The notes under the pieces were generated by a model that saw nothing but the letters and a program-made list of their open reading frames with translations, did not search any database and was not told the origin of the DNA. From assembly GCA_951217055.1 (NCBI GenBank), contig OX578281.1:16593344-16657343 (forward strand): a stretch of DNA of 64,000 bases, written 5' to 3'. Below, one piece after another: positions 10,339 through 21,702 of this stretch (positions within the stretch are counted from its first letter, which is position 1; every line of letters starts with the position of its first letter). The position numbers and the translations under genes were made by a program. The stretch is from Gerris lacustris (Eukaryota; Arthropoda; Insecta; Hemiptera; Gerridae).

Positions 10339-10692
10339 ATTGCAAGATAAAAAGAACTTTTTATATACTACGTTTTTAAATTTTTTTGTCATAAATCATA
10401 AATTTGAAACCTGTCAAAATGAAGATTTTAAATATGGGACATGCCAAAACAAATAAAATAACTTGCGGATTTTTTCCGAACTAACTTTCCATACAGCACA
10501 ATTTGCTGAAAACGAATTAAATTTTGCTGAAAGATAGATAAAAATATTAAAATAATGCATTGTCATCGTGTTCTGAGCTATTCTAAAAGTTTCAAATGTC
10601 TAGGTACTCGGGAAGTTAGTTAAAACTCGATTGCAAGATTTGTACTGGACAAACAAACAAACAAGAAAGCAAGCTAATAAAAAAGTAGTAAA
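10339..10692 (+). mobile_element. Family A repeat, copy 4 (short form)
   Basis: Begins GCAAGATAAAAAGAACTTTT, continues into ACTACGTTTTTA and ends GCAAGCTAATAAAAAAGTAG. Lacks the ~240-bp block of long-form copies. Its downstream flank is the same ~120-bp segment that follows copy 2, so the two regions are related by duplication. Confidence 0.8.
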
Positions 10693-10890
10693 ACATGAAT
10701 ACATTTTTAAAATTTAACCGAGATACTTTCTAAGTAAAAATAATTTACTTATTGAAAATAGACAACATATTAGGTTTTAAAGAATATTAGGTATTATTAG
10801 TTTTATTAAATCGATTACAAGATTTGTACTGGACAAACAAACAAACAAACAATCAAGAAAGCAAGCTCTAATAAAAACGTAGTAAAATAG
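10693..10890 (+). repeat. Shared downstream segment and partial family A copy 5
   Basis: CATGAATACATTTTTAAAAT through TTAGGTATTATTAG matches 4869-4990. A second family A 3' end then follows from ATCGATTACAAGATTTGTAC to AATAAAAACGTAGTA (10807-10886) with four CAAA units. Confidence 0.75.
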
Positions 10891-12004
10891 AGAATGAACA
10901 CAAATGTATTCTTTAGAATAGCTACAATATTGTAGAAATAATTTAGTCTTGACAGGCAAGGAATTTAAAATATGTATAAAAATGGAAATAAATAGCGTTT
11001 AATTTCAGTGCACTCAATTGTTATATATTTTGTTTTATCTGATAGCAATAAAGTACCTACTTTGCCACTACAGTAGAGATATTAGTGCCTATACCTTTAT
11101 ATTATAAAAGAAGTTATATATTTTACTATAAGATATGCAAATTTAGATTTTAGCATATCGTTAAAGATTAGTTGCTTGTATTTTAAAGGATACAAGGAAT
11201 CGAACTTCCAATAAATAAAGATTCTAGATTTCCAGAACACTTTCAGAAACGGATTTAAAATTCAACGTGCGAGATAACAAATCCTACTGGTTTTAAGCAA
11301 ACGTAAAATTAAATCGATTAGAAACAAATTCTGAAAGCAACAATTTGTCTCTTCGCGCAGGGATAAAGTGGAATTGTAAACAAACATAATTAATTGAGAT
11401 TCTTTTTTTAAAATTTTAAGCAGCGGAAATTAAAAAGTGAAGTGATATTTCTTTAATCTTAGGTCGATGTTGGATAACAAAGACATCAAGATTAATCTAC
11501 TGATGGAGTTTTGTCGATGTAGATTTATTTCATAATAAGAGAACAAAAGAAGTTGTTATAGGAGGGAGAATTTAATAAAGATAAGTTAGCGAAATGGCGC
11601 TTATCTTGGCAACTCGTCATTCCTGTTCTTGCCTGAGGTGTTTCTATAACCTATTACTATACTTAATTCTTTGAATTCCTTTTACTATATAAAATGATGT
11701 AGATAATAGAGTTGATAACGCTGAGTTATTATGTCTTAATTATCTGCGCACTATTTTATTGTCTAGTTAGGAAAACTATATTTCTCCTCCGCACTATAAT
11801 TTTCTCAGATTAGAGAAACTATGATGGGACATCGTGATTTGTGAAAAGCATTAAGATTGTTTTACTAAAAGCCTTTAATTTGGAACTTTTTCGATTAATT
11901 ATTAGAGCACTTTAATCTGATAAAAAAGTAAATTCTCTAATATAGGTATCTTTGATCATTTAGAAAATAAAATTTGAAAATATAAATGAAAATAATAAAA
12001 TTAT
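10891..12004. other. AT-rich non-coding sequence, nothing recognised
   Basis: No splice-bounded exon, tRNA-like fold or repeat shared with the window was identified across about 1.1 kb. Confidence 0.4.
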
Positions 12005-12215
12005 TAGGAGCCAGTGAAGCCGAGTGATTAGCATACTCATCTCTGAAACCTAGGACTACTATGTATAATAACACTGATGACGAGTTCGAATCCCAGACAG
12101 GTGAGACATATTTCACACTGACCTCATCGTGGCCTAATACCCCGTCCGTCCTGTAATAAACTATGCAGTTGGTCGAAATATCGAAACGTAAAAAAAATCG
12201 GACGCAGGGCGTCTC
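12005..12215 (+). repeat. tRNA-derived SINE-like element
   Basis: GCCAGTGAAGCCGAGTGATTAGCATAC (written in two parts: GCCAGTGAAGCC, GAGTGATTAGCATAC) resembles a pol III box A, and GACGAGTTCGAATCCCAGAC about 70 bp later is a good box B. This spacing is typical of tRNA-derived SINE heads. The tail runs through ACCTCATCGTGGCCTAATAC and ATCGAAACGTAAAAAAAATC. I see no second full copy in the window and no clear target duplication. Confidence 0.65.
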
Positions 12216-12229
12216 AGAACTTTTTCTTA

Positions 12230-13095
12230 CAAAATGTCGGAAGATATTAATTTAAAATAATATAGAGATATTATTTATCTTATAAAGAGGTATCATTGGT
12301 GGAATTTGAGCTAAATAGTTCAGAAATGATTTAGTGTTTAAGTTTCAAAGTTCAAAAGTTGATGTTTTCAAAATGAAATTCAGTGGAAATATTTATCTTA
12401 TAAAAAGACAAAGACCCATTTTACTGCTGACTCGGTACAATGGGTTAATGACGTCACAAATTTATAATTTTTCGGATGCTCGACGACATAACTCTCTAGC
12501 TTAAAAATTGTATATGATATGGTATACATTCCAGAAATCCAGCTAAAACTAAAAACCACTTAAATCGTCTTAAAAACGCCCAAAACAGATAATTAGGGTC
12601 CGTAGGCAAAACCAAGGACCCTTATATTTTCCTGCGTGTGCCAGTCCTTCCGTCTATCAATTGTCTGTGCAGGCGCCTGGAGCCTGAACTACTGGACCGA
12701 TTTTGTCGAAATTTGGCATACACGTTTAAAAAAAATCATACCCCGAGGCGAAATCGAGAAATTAATTTTAGCCTCAAATTTAGGGGCGCTACCCCCAAAA
12801 AATTCTAAAATGTAGTCCATTTAAATACGAATTTAACGATGTAAACCGTTTTCTCAAAATCTAGTTTCTGAGAAAAAAGCTTTAAACGAGGACGGAGAGA
12901 GGCAGGGTTCGATTCCCCGCCTAGGAGAAGTCATTTTTATGATAAATAATGATGAAATGTTCAATAATAATTATATGTACCTACGAAAACTAATGAATGG
13001 AGACACTGGGCTAAGTAATTAGCATAAAAAAGTATAACTCGTATATGAGAAAGTTTGTCTGAGTTTCCTCGGAACGATTTTTTATTATTATTTAA
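12230..13095. repeat. Composite repeat, copy 1 (second half inverted relative to copy 2)
   Basis: The left half (about 12232-12595) matches 54738-55200 in the same orientation, sharing AAATG-CGG-AGATATTA, TTTATCTTATA, TTCAAAGTTCAAAAGT, TAATGACGT and GTCTTAAAAACGCCCAAAAC. The right half (about 12640-13090) matches 55265-55740 in the opposite orientation: ACCCCGAGGCGAAATCGAG versus CTCGATTTCGCCTCGGGGT, and CGTATATGAGAAAGTTTGTC versus its complement at about 55290. Between them sits AGGGTCCGTAGGCAAAACC (12597), the same end as the element at 56052. A box B-like GGGTTCGATTCCCCGCC is at 12907. No coding sequence. Confidence 0.65.
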
Positions 13096-15360
13096 CTCTT
13101 TTATAATTCATGTTTCTCGTTATAATCAATATGGTTCAGTTCCTCTGAAAAATACTTAATCAAAACTATATCTTATTCAAAATTGTACCGAATTTATATC
13201 CCATAATACGTGCCTATATTAAATTTTAATTATTATACATAATATTTATATAGTGTTAAGAAGGTAGTTCTTTATCTGACCTTAAGTGGTGTAAATCCAT
13301 TGAAATTAGAAAATCAAATTTAGGCCCCATCACAATACTTTCTCTCCTCTTATATGAGAAAGTAAACAGAACTAACCTTTGAACCAACGATGTAATACTT
13401 AAATAACATGATAGGTATTTATTTCATAAAATTTTTGACTGCATTAATAATTATTGTATTATATTGGCATAGTTCATTTACACTAACGAAGTTCTAACTC
13501 TACACTTTCTATTCCCAGGACTTACATTATTAACTAGTTAGAACACATTGTATACATTTAGCTTTATATACGTACAATGCTTTTCCACGATTACTCAATC
13601 CAATTACCTTATTTACTTTATTAACATATCCCTATATTTTTATACTTTTTTTCTCGTTAGATTCAATTTGGCTCAATTTCAAAAGTCAAGAGTAATATCT
13701 ACAACAAACGATTAAAATGAGTGAAAAAATATCAATATTTTAAATTTAAATGTTTGTTTAATCAACTTTTATTTACTGTAAATTGAAAGCTGCTTTGAAT
13801 ATGGAAATCTATGAAAATAAAAAAATACATTTAAAATATTTTAGGATTGCATTCCTTGTTTAATTTTTTTTTTTTTATATATAAACATATTTTTCTTTAT
13901 AGATATTATTACTTTTTCAAACTTAAAAGGACTTATTAATACGTAAACAGGCAAACGATTTATTAAAGATAGGGATCAAATAACTAATTTAAGTACTATA
14001 AATTTAAAAATGTATTTAAAATTCTTGAGAAAATGCTTTTTAAGATAATTAAGTATGAACATTTTAAAATGTAAACCCTATTAAACCTTTACCCAAAGCT
14101 TCACTTACTAATTGGGCATTAAAAAAAAAGAAAAGAAGTTTAATCGATTCCACTGTAAAAGAACGAAAGAATTAAGTAACATGTTACTGAAACATTCACT
14201 GTAAATCTATAAATGTTTAAATTATACAATTAAATATTTATTATTATGGGAAACATGGCTTAACTGTTTATTTAAATGAAAGGAATTTACGACAAATTCA
14301 ATCTTGATGTCGAGAGTTTAATGAGATTCCCTAAAATATATTTCGTTAAAAATTTATTGTTGTTACTCAGTGTGTCTTTTAGAGACAATTTGATTTTGGT
14401 GTTATTTGAGAAACAGGAATTGTCTCCATCAAGATCTATAAGCACTACCACCTACAACGTTATTTTGTATTCATTCCAACATACATCTACAAATATCAGT
14501 TATCTTCATCCGGGTTTAACCCAATACACTAACGATCCAAACGATCACCCATTTTGATTATCAAAGTCCACTTAATGAATATTATATTCTAAACTCAGTT
14601 CAGTATTTTTTTATTTGGTACCGATAACTATTTACAGTAATATTAAAGTTAATCACCATTCCAATATACTGACATATCCATTTCCCTAGTTTTAAAACGC
14701 ATTTTATAAGAAGACAGGTTTAACAGAATGATGAAATGAATGCAGTTGAGTTCACGCCTTTACAAAAAAAAAAAAAACGAAAAAAAACTAATGTTTAAAG
14801 AATAAAACCGAATGTGTTATCCCGTTGAGAACATAACTTGATGGGATTGGAAGAAGTTGAAGAGGACGTTGAGTTATAGTTGACAGTATATTTACATTAC
14901 ACAGTCTTCGAGTTGCCGTTGCTTCAACACAAGGACTGGAAAACAAGTCTGTTCAATTATAACAAGAATTAAAAAAACAAAAAAAAGTTTAATTTGTATC
15001 CTTGAGGCGTTGTACAACACTTTGAGAAATAAATTGGCGCCTGCCACACTGAAATAGTTTGGACTAACTCGCTGAAAAGGACCCATGTTAGAAACCAACA
15101 GTGGTCTTTTCTCATTTTTGAATTTACAAGAACTGAGGAGCAGTGTACAAGATTCTTTTAGGACGTTATTGGAAAGAAACAACAAAAGGAAGACGTAATA
15201 TAAATAAACTTTCTTTTTTTTAAATTTTGGTTTTTAATGATATCTCAGTGGAGAGTGTCTAAAATAAAACCAGTCATGCTCCATGACTTAATGAGCGAAT
15301 TTTCAAAGAAATCAGCAAATGATAATGTAGGAAAATTTTTGTTTAGAATTTGGAAGGGTG
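13096..15360. other. AT-rich non-coding sequence with two unassigned ORFs
   Basis: A + ORF of 93 codons at 14276-14557 and a - ORF of 97 codons at 14892-15185 are present. Neither has a domain, repeat structure or splice context that I recognise, and both fall in otherwise non-coding AT-rich DNA. I do not call them genes. The rest shows nothing beyond homopolymer runs. Confidence 0.4.
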
Positions 15361-15367
15361 AAAAAAA

Positions 15368-15520
15368 ACAAATTTGGTACACAGGGGTACGGGGTACAAA
15401 AGTCAAAATAGTATATACCCTTCAAGACGTTGGAAAGCTTTTTAAGAGTACAGTAATTGGTGTTAAGTACACTTTTGTCATATTTTCCTATAAGAGGGGC
15501 GTAAAATGGAAATAACACAT
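15368..15520 (+). repeat. Helitron internal-unit fragment
   Basis: TTTGGTACACAGGGGTACGG, TACCCTTCAAGACG, GAAAGCTTTTTAAGAGTACA and TGTCATATTTTCCTATAAGA match the second half of the ~300-bp units in the Helitron at 5567. Neither Helitron end is present, so it is an isolated, truncated piece. Confidence 0.75.
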
Positions 15521-15852
15521 TTTTATTCTATTTTTGACCCAAATTGTCAAAATTTTACCTTTATTAAATGGACTCCAAAAATGTTGGCCAACGAACTCAT
15601 CCATTCTTTTGATATTATTGACATTTTAAAATTTGTTTGGTTATTTTAAGTGCATCCTAGCGTGAGCGTGAGATATCGTCTGGAGTGTAACATATATACA
15701 TATATACAACAACAAAAAAGTTCTAAATATGAGGAATCAATAAACAATGGCCAAAAACGGATTTTCATGGAGAAAATTTTCAAAAATTCTCATTACAAAA
15801 TTTTTGAAGCCATTCCAATAGCTTAATATTCTTCGAAAATTCGCTAAAAGTT

Positions 15853-16243
15853 ATTGAAAAGAAGCAACAAACCCTAGGCAAATTTTTATATGTCACATGT
15901 GTTGACCTTTGAGAAGCACAATGTGAAACAATTAACTTGACCGTGTATATTGTGCACGCTTAACATTATTTTTAGCTTTTCTAATTGTTTGTAATATTTC
16001 GGTGAAAAGAGGACGTCTTCACAAATAAGACGATGAATGCTAAACAATTTATTGAAAAGAAGCTACAAACCCTTGGCAAATTTGTATAGGTCACATGTGT
16101 TGACCTTTAAAGCGCAATGTGAAACAATTTACTTGACGGTATATATATGTAGCACGCTTAACATATTTTTTTTTAGCGTTTCTAATTTTTTTTTAATATG
16201 TCGGTGAAAAGAGGACGTCTTCACAAATAAAACGATGAATGCA
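15853..16243. repeat. Tandem duplication, ~198-bp unit, two copies
   Basis: Unit 1 starts ATTGAAAAGAAGCAACAAAC at 15853 and unit 2 starts ATTGAAAAGAAGCTACAAAC at 16051. Both contain GTCACATGTGTTGACCTTT, AATGTGAAACAATT and GAAAAGAGGACGTCTTCACA. They differ by small indels in poly-T and TA runs. No coding potential is visible. Confidence 0.85.
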
Positions 16244-17050
16244 GTTTTATCCGTTTTGAACTAATCCAATTTCAATATTAATTTTTACGAACAATCTTTC
16301 CTGTCAATTTTATTTTAACTGACCTTCTTCTCTTGGTAAGAATTTAATACACATAGAGAATACGGCAAAAGCGGCCAAGCTGATTGACGGTAAAAAAAGT
16401 AATCCTTAAAAATACCTTTCTAATTGTCATATCGTCGGCGTAAAGCTTTTTATAATACAGATTTTAAAAAAAGATTTAATTTTAGAAAAAAAAAATCCGC
16501 AAAAAGAAAAATATTTTTAATCGCATTATAAATAACTCAAGCTAAGATCGCATGTCTAAAAGAAACACCTTAATGAAGTAAAAGACTTGAAAGAAAAAGG
16601 TGAATGCATTGGTGTCTCAAATTTCACTTCTGAGTGATGTTTCTCACTCGGTTGAGTGGGATATTGAATATCGATGAAGTGGCGCTGTTTGAACAACAAG
16701 GTAACCAGGTGAAGCCTCGTGTCAAATGCAATTTTTTGCTCTGGAACTAGCGCGGTAGGTCTAAAAATAGTTGTTTTTTTTTTAAGAAAACCACTGCTTC
16801 TGGTAGCGCCCAAGGATTCCTTAAGGACAAGGTCAGTATATTATCTTAAAAGCTTCCCAAATGAGTAATTAAAATCGATTATGATTATTTAATTTACTAT
16901 TTGAAATTTCGTCAAGAATTAATTCCCATTTTTTTTGCATTATTCGGATACTAATATTTTTAACTCAAGACAAACAAAGAAAAATCGGCCCATAAATTGA
17001 ACAAAACTTTCTCTTGTATAAATATGTATCTATATATCTGTGTGTGGGTA
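16244..17050. other. Non-coding sequence, unassigned minus ORF
   Basis: A minus-strand ORF of 85 codons (16556-16813) covers a modestly GC-elevated part (16600-16820). It has no recognisable domain or splice context. Nothing else was seen. Confidence 0.35.
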
Positions 17051-17277
17051 CTTCTTTAGATTGTTACTCCCCTGTGTTTTATAGAATATAAATTACTTCG
17101 ACTAAATAATTATTAAGATAAAGGGATTTTTAAATCCAATGTACTTTGGGACAACGCAATATCACACTTTTGTTTTTATAAGTGGAGTAACAGTCTAAAG
17201 AAGAATAATCCGTCCACCTTCTTTAGATTGTTACTCCTATTTATTTTTTTTATAAGGGGAGTAACAATCTAAAGAAG
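17051..17277. mobile_element. MITE: deletion derivative of the TIR element at 36.99-37.62 kb
   Basis: The left end CTTCTTTAGATTGTTACTCC (17051) is inverted at 17181-17203 (GGAGTAACAGTCTAAAGAAG). After a 14-bp spacer, a second hairpin of ~60 bp (17218-17277) repeats the same inverted ends. The same parts in the same relative order, reverse-complemented, occur at 36992-37130, where about 490 bp more interior precedes the far end. This copy therefore looks like an internally deleted derivative. No ORF. Confidence 0.75.
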
Positions 17278-17339
17278 TGTTTGTGTGTTAGTAAATTATA
17301 CTGTTTTTTTCTATTTATATCTCATTTAATTGAATTATT

Positions 17340-17625
17340 ACTGGTCTTATATTACTTTGCTTTGTAAGTTTCATCGCACACCTATTACCCCAATTTTGAA
17401 CCACGTACCGTCATTCAATCTTCCCTAAATTTTGCACATAGATACAACTAAGGTGAAGAATACAGAAACCAAGAAAAAAAATGGCGTCAAATTTATTTGC
17501 TTTTTAAGTTTCATCGCACACCTATTACCCCAATTGAACCACTTACCGTCATTTAATCTTCCCCAAATTTTGCACATAGATACAACTAAGGTGAAGAATA
17601 CAGAAACCAAAAAAAAGACCAGTTT
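17340..17625. repeat. Tandem duplication, ~135-bp unit (family F), two copies
   Basis: TAAGTTTCATCGCACACCTA, TTACCCCAATT, ACCGTCATT-AATCTTCCC and TTTTGCACATAGATACAACT plus AAGGTGAAGAATACAGAAAC occur twice head to tail (from about 17366 and about 17505). A third, inverted and partial copy is at 20785-20887. The two ORFs spanning the duplication on opposite strands are repeat sequence. Confidence 0.85.
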
Positions 17626-17679
17626 GAAAAATGGCATATTTATATTAATTATTTTTTAAAAGCGTTCAACAGGTGGTTG

Positions 17680-18395
17680 TTTACTTTTTGTTTTCAATTT
17701 TCAATAAAATCAGATTTATTTTCATCAATATCTCAGGAACTAGATATTTCCTGGGAAAACGACTTATATGGTTGGATTCGTATTTTAATGGACTAAATTT
17801 TAGATTGTTTAATCAAAATCACCTTAATAGTTTTTGAGGAATAATTTTTTTCACGTTATTGAGGGTTAGTTTTTGAGGGGTAGCAACCAAATTTTGAGCT
17901 AAAATTCATATTTCGAGTTCACGTCTGAATGATATTTTTTATCGAAATACCCAGTAGTTTAGGCTCATCGCATCTGCACAAACTTAAGACTACGGACGAC
18001 AGAACAACATTTTTAAAAACCACTTTTTTGAATTTTTGGACTCAGGGTAACTCAAAACCTTTAAATCCTATAAAAATATCAAAATAGATTTTTCAAGCTA
18101 TCAAAATACTTTCTTTTTATAAATATGCTACGTATATGAGAAAGAAGAAAGATAATTCATTTTTCATTTTTCTCCTTCATTCTAAAATGATGGCCAGCAT
18201 GGTTGAGAAGGTGTCCTGCCATTTAGTTGTAGGGATTTTTATATCTTTGGGAGGTCCCCTTCCTTCACAACCTCCTTGATGAAACGTTTTAGGCAGTCAT
18301 TCATAATCGATCCTAACCATCAAATTAGGGCTTTCTCCATGATGCGTAATTTGGACCGAATCTGAAAGTTTAGTCCAAGTGAATATTACTCGACC
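17680..18395. mobile_element. Family D insertion, copy 2
   Basis: Matches the copy at 8961-9624 from TTTTCAATAAAATCAGATTT through CGGGAAAACGACTTATATGG-like, ACCACTTTTTTG, GGGAGGTCCCCTTCCTTC and GTGAATATTACTCGA. It has small insertions relative to copy 1. Family-D-like sequence also lies in the composite repeats at 12.6 kb and 55.5 kb. No intact ORF. Confidence 0.75.
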
Positions 18396-19700
18396 TTTTG
18401 CTTGCTTTTCCACACAAGTATATCTCTGGACCTACTCCTTTTTCTTCTTCATAGTCTAACACAAGCGTAGGTTATGGTTAGGATGCGCACTTTATTTTTA
18501 AAATATCATATTTACAATATCAAATTTCCGCCTTAATACATGGATACATCATTACCTCACCGTGGACCTTTGCACGGGTGAGTCCTAAAAAAATTGAACT
18601 ATTGAGGAAAAGAGAAGAATTTACTCAATCGGGACTTAAAATAAACAGAAGACTAACAATAATGGAATGAAAAATATTGGTAAAAGAACCTGCAAGAAAT
18701 AATCAACACAAACTGGAACTACATTTAAACACTTATTTTAAAACTTCAAGAGAACGACATTTGTTAATACTGAGAAAATTTTGGAAGTACGTTTACTTTT
18801 ATGGTGTAAAACTATAGAAACATCTTTTAAATTGCATTAGTAGAAAAAAAAATTGGCTGCGTTGATATCGTAACAATAAATAAACGTATTTATCACTTCC
18901 CTAATAATCGACCTTGAATGCACAAAATAATTTCAAACATATCATAGTGGAATCCATTGTTTCTCATTACAAGTTAATCCAATGTCATATTATGCTAATG
19001 TCACTAAATAGTGAGTGTGGAATGATATGTTAATGATTGATTTCCTACTAAAGGTTACTCCTATGGAATGTAAATCTCTCCTCTCCAAGTCGGCGTCTTT
19101 ATTTGCATTACTATGACGGCATTGTTATTTGAATTCCTCCCCTTTTTGTTTTTTCCTCGATCGGTGAAGTAGATCCGTTCGATTTGGAAAGGTTGCAGAG
19201 GGATGCGTGCCACATCCAATTCAATAGGGTTGGTTTGATTATCATCCCACGCATATTTCATTCGACGATTATGGAAGACAATGCACGACGATAGGGCATA
19301 ATTTTAAGATTGATTTAAAAAAAATAAACCGAAGACCACCTATAGTTCAAATGGAATTAAAACAATTCACAGAGATTGGTGTAAGAATCGGCCGAAACGC
19401 CAGCTCGATAACAGTGCAAGAGACCGAAGTTAGCGAAAGGAAAAAAGAAAAGAATACTTGACTTACGAGAGCAATGTGAACTCATTAGTTAAAAACATCT
19501 GTCTGGACTCGGTCCCTAAATCCATGTACTATAGAGTAGGTACTTCGTCTTCTTGTCTGCCATTACACTGCTTCTGCGTCAATAACTCAGGTAAAAAAAA
19601 TTGACCGAAATAAAAAGAATTTGTACAAAAATAAATTTCAGGGTTGTTGAAAACACGGTCTCGTTGTGTTGCCCCGCGCCGCGCTAATCCAAGTCATTTG
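18396..19700. other. Mostly unique sequence with moderately GC-rich patches
   Basis: No window-internal repeat was recognised. Patches at about 19080-19260 (with a 66-codon minus ORF), 19390-19450 and 19640-19690 (GTTGCCCCGCGCCGCGCTAA) are more GC-rich than the average. None has a convincing pair of splice sites with an open frame, so I do not call exons. They could be conserved intronic non-coding sequence. Confidence 0.35.
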
Positions 19701-20505
19701 AATGACGTACAAACATTAGTGTAAACCGAATTAAATTAAAATTTCTGAATTTACAAACCGGTCGAAACCTACGACTAACTCATTTTAATTTACTTTTATG
19801 GAAATCCAACTGTTATTCCGGTAATTTTACGTTTAGAGTCGTGTATCTTTTGTTGTAATGATTTAGTCATGAGTGGGTCGAATTATTACATTGCTATTAA
19901 TTGTCAGGTGACACATAAGATTGGTTTATTGTCACGAAAAGAATTTATTAAGATTTTTTTTAGCAACGTTAATTCAAACTTAATTGTGGTTTTTAAAATT
20001 AATTGTGTCTACAATTATTTATGGGAGTCTACAGCATATAGCATTCTTGATGTCTTAATAATTTCCTCTTTCTTTGTTTCCATTTCTTGTTACATTATCT
20101 ACTGAAATATTTATTACAAATAAATATTCTCAAAGTGCAACCATAAAAATCTTTGATAAAAAAACATCGCAAAAAACTATAATCTAAACATACATATACG
20201 TCTAATATGTATATATACGTACTTTGTATAGTGTAGTGTAGACGATAAAAAATAACTTTCATTAAATCTATTAGTTTGTCATAAGTAACTTAGCCACTGG
20301 AAGCTATTCTTATTTACTGACAATCAACCATCGGCCATTCTTATTTACACCCATAGCATCGAAGAGTATGAAATATTTAAGTTCTTTACAACTAAAACCT
20401 AAGCCAACAATATGGGAAATCGTTTATTCGAATGATGACAAATCTTTGCATTTGCGGCGCTAGAAAGAATGAGAAGGGGTCTAGGGTAAAAAAAAAAAAA
20501 AAAGC
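19701..20505. other. AT-rich non-coding sequence, nothing recognised
   Basis: A + ORF of 78 codons at 19869-20105 has no recognisable features and lies in AT-rich DNA. Confidence 0.4.
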
Positions 20506-20506
20506 C

Positions 20507-20640
20507 ACGAAATAGTATATTACGCGTCTAGTGCGGAGAGTAGCATTTTGTTTGCGAGTGTAGAGTTTGGACCCGAGCGACAGCGAGGGTAGTAAAACCA
20601 CACGAGCAAAGCAAAATGCAGTTTTCGCACGAGTTGCGTA
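20507..20640 (+). repeat. Family E repeat, copy 1, left part
   Basis: GAAATAGTATATTACGCGTC, GAGTAGCATTTTG, CCCGAGCGACAGCGAGGGTA, AAAACCACACGAGCAAAGCA and TTTTCGCACGAGTTG match 45922-46050. The right part of the family appears at 21050-21215, separated by a family F fragment, AT-rich filler and a hAT MITE. Confidence 0.8.
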
Positions 20641-20784
20641 CCGTACCTACTTTATCTAAGATTGTTGGATTTTAATAATCAATACAGAAAAAAAAAAATT
20701 TCAAAATCATTAAATATTCATTGTTTTTCACTAAAAACTTAAAAATAATAATTAATATAAAAATGTCATTTTTAAAAACTTTTT

Positions 20785-20887
20785 TTCTGTATTCTTCACC
20801 TAAATTGTTTCCATGTGCAAAATTTGGGGAATAGGTGTGCGATGAAACTTACAAAGCAAATTAATATAAGACCAGTAATAAAAAAAG
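20785..20887 (-). repeat. Family F inverted partial copy
   Basis: Reverse-complement match to 17330-17470: TTGCAAAATTTGGGG-like, AATAGGTGTGCGATGAAACT, TACAAAGCAAA and ATATAAGACCAGTAATAAAA. It stops at the left target duplication of the hAT MITE. Confidence 0.75.
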
Positions 20888-20895
20888 GTTACTTT

Positions 20896-21049
20896 CAGGG
20901 TCGGCCTGGGAAGAAATTTCGGCCGGGGAGTTTCTCTATCAGAACGGCCCTCAAGCCTTGAGTTGGCCAAGGGACCGGCCATTTTAGGCCTTAACCAGAC
21001 CGGCCCACCGGGAAAACTCCCGAACTCCCTTATAGCCAGTCCGACCCTG
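20896..21049. mobile_element. hAT-type MITE, 154 bp, perfect 8-bp target duplication
   Basis: The ends CAGGGTCGGCCTGG and CCAGTCCGACCCTG are inverted repeats with one mismatch over 14 bp. The flanks GTTACTTT at 20888-20895 and at 21050-21057 are an exact 8-bp target duplication, diagnostic of the hAT superfamily. The interior is GC-rich with GGCCGG blocks. No transposase is encoded. Confidence 0.92.
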
Positions 21050-21215
21050 GTTACTTTAATTAAACAAACAGCAAATTAGTTTTGTTCAATAAAAATGCTA
21101 ATCGTGCGATAAGGAAAATAATTATGAAACGCGCATGCGCAATGAATACAACTACGAAAAGAATCACTTTCTTCACATCTAAACAGAGATAAAAAGTTTA
21201 TATTTCCTGCCAATC
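21050..21215 (+). repeat. Family E repeat, copy 1, right part
   Basis: TTAAACAAACAGCAAATTAG, TTTTGTTCAATAAAAATGCT, ACGCGCATGCGCAATGAATA and CATCTAAACAGAGATAAAAA match 46135-46220 and the reverse copy at 50220-50430. Confidence 0.8.
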
Positions 21216-21306
21216 TTAGATAAAAAAAAAAATGTGATGACGCAGCATTCAGGTAGAGCGATAGTGATAAGGATTTACCTTCTCCCCTCTCCTAGAAGGA
21301 TCTGCT

Positions 21307-21600
21307 CAGTGGCGGACCCCTGGATTTATTATATATAGGGAGGGGAGTGTAAGGGTGGTATAATGTGTCGTCTCTCGTCTCATATATAAGAAAACGTAAC
21401 TTTATTATGTGTTTTATGAGAAAGTAAGTATGTATTAAAAAATAAACTTTCATCGTTTTCCTCACAAATATTTCGTAAATGTAAATAGTATTTTAATAAT
21501 ACTATTTTTTTTTAATAAGTCAGTGTATTTCCTTGGGGGCTCTAGAAGGGGCTGCAGCCCCCCATCATGGGTTATTATGCGGCACATTCCCCCCCCCCTA
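21307..21600. repeat. Possible hAT-like single end with G/C-rich runs
   Basis: CAGTGGCGGACCCCTGG at 21307 resembles the CAGTGGCG ends of the hAT MITEs at 48595 and 50887, and a C-run with GGGGGCT and CAGCCCCCCATC blocks follows. No inverted CCACTG end or target duplication was found nearby, so it is either truncated or coincidental. Confidence 0.4.
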
Positions 21601-21702
21601 AAATATTTGCCAAGCTACACTATAATCTTGAACTATCTTATTAACCGGTATGTTTACGACTTAGCTACAATTTTGTTTCAAATTTTTTTTTTTATTGTAT
21701 TA

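Noticed and set aside
16016..16243. Duplicated 198-bp units as LTRs of a retrotransposon
   Set aside because: The units are directly adjacent with no internal region, and no primer-binding site or TG...CA ends were seen.
17425..17659. Overlapping ORFs on both strands with internally repeated peptides
   Set aside because: They translate the two-copy family F tandem repeat; no coding family is recognisable.
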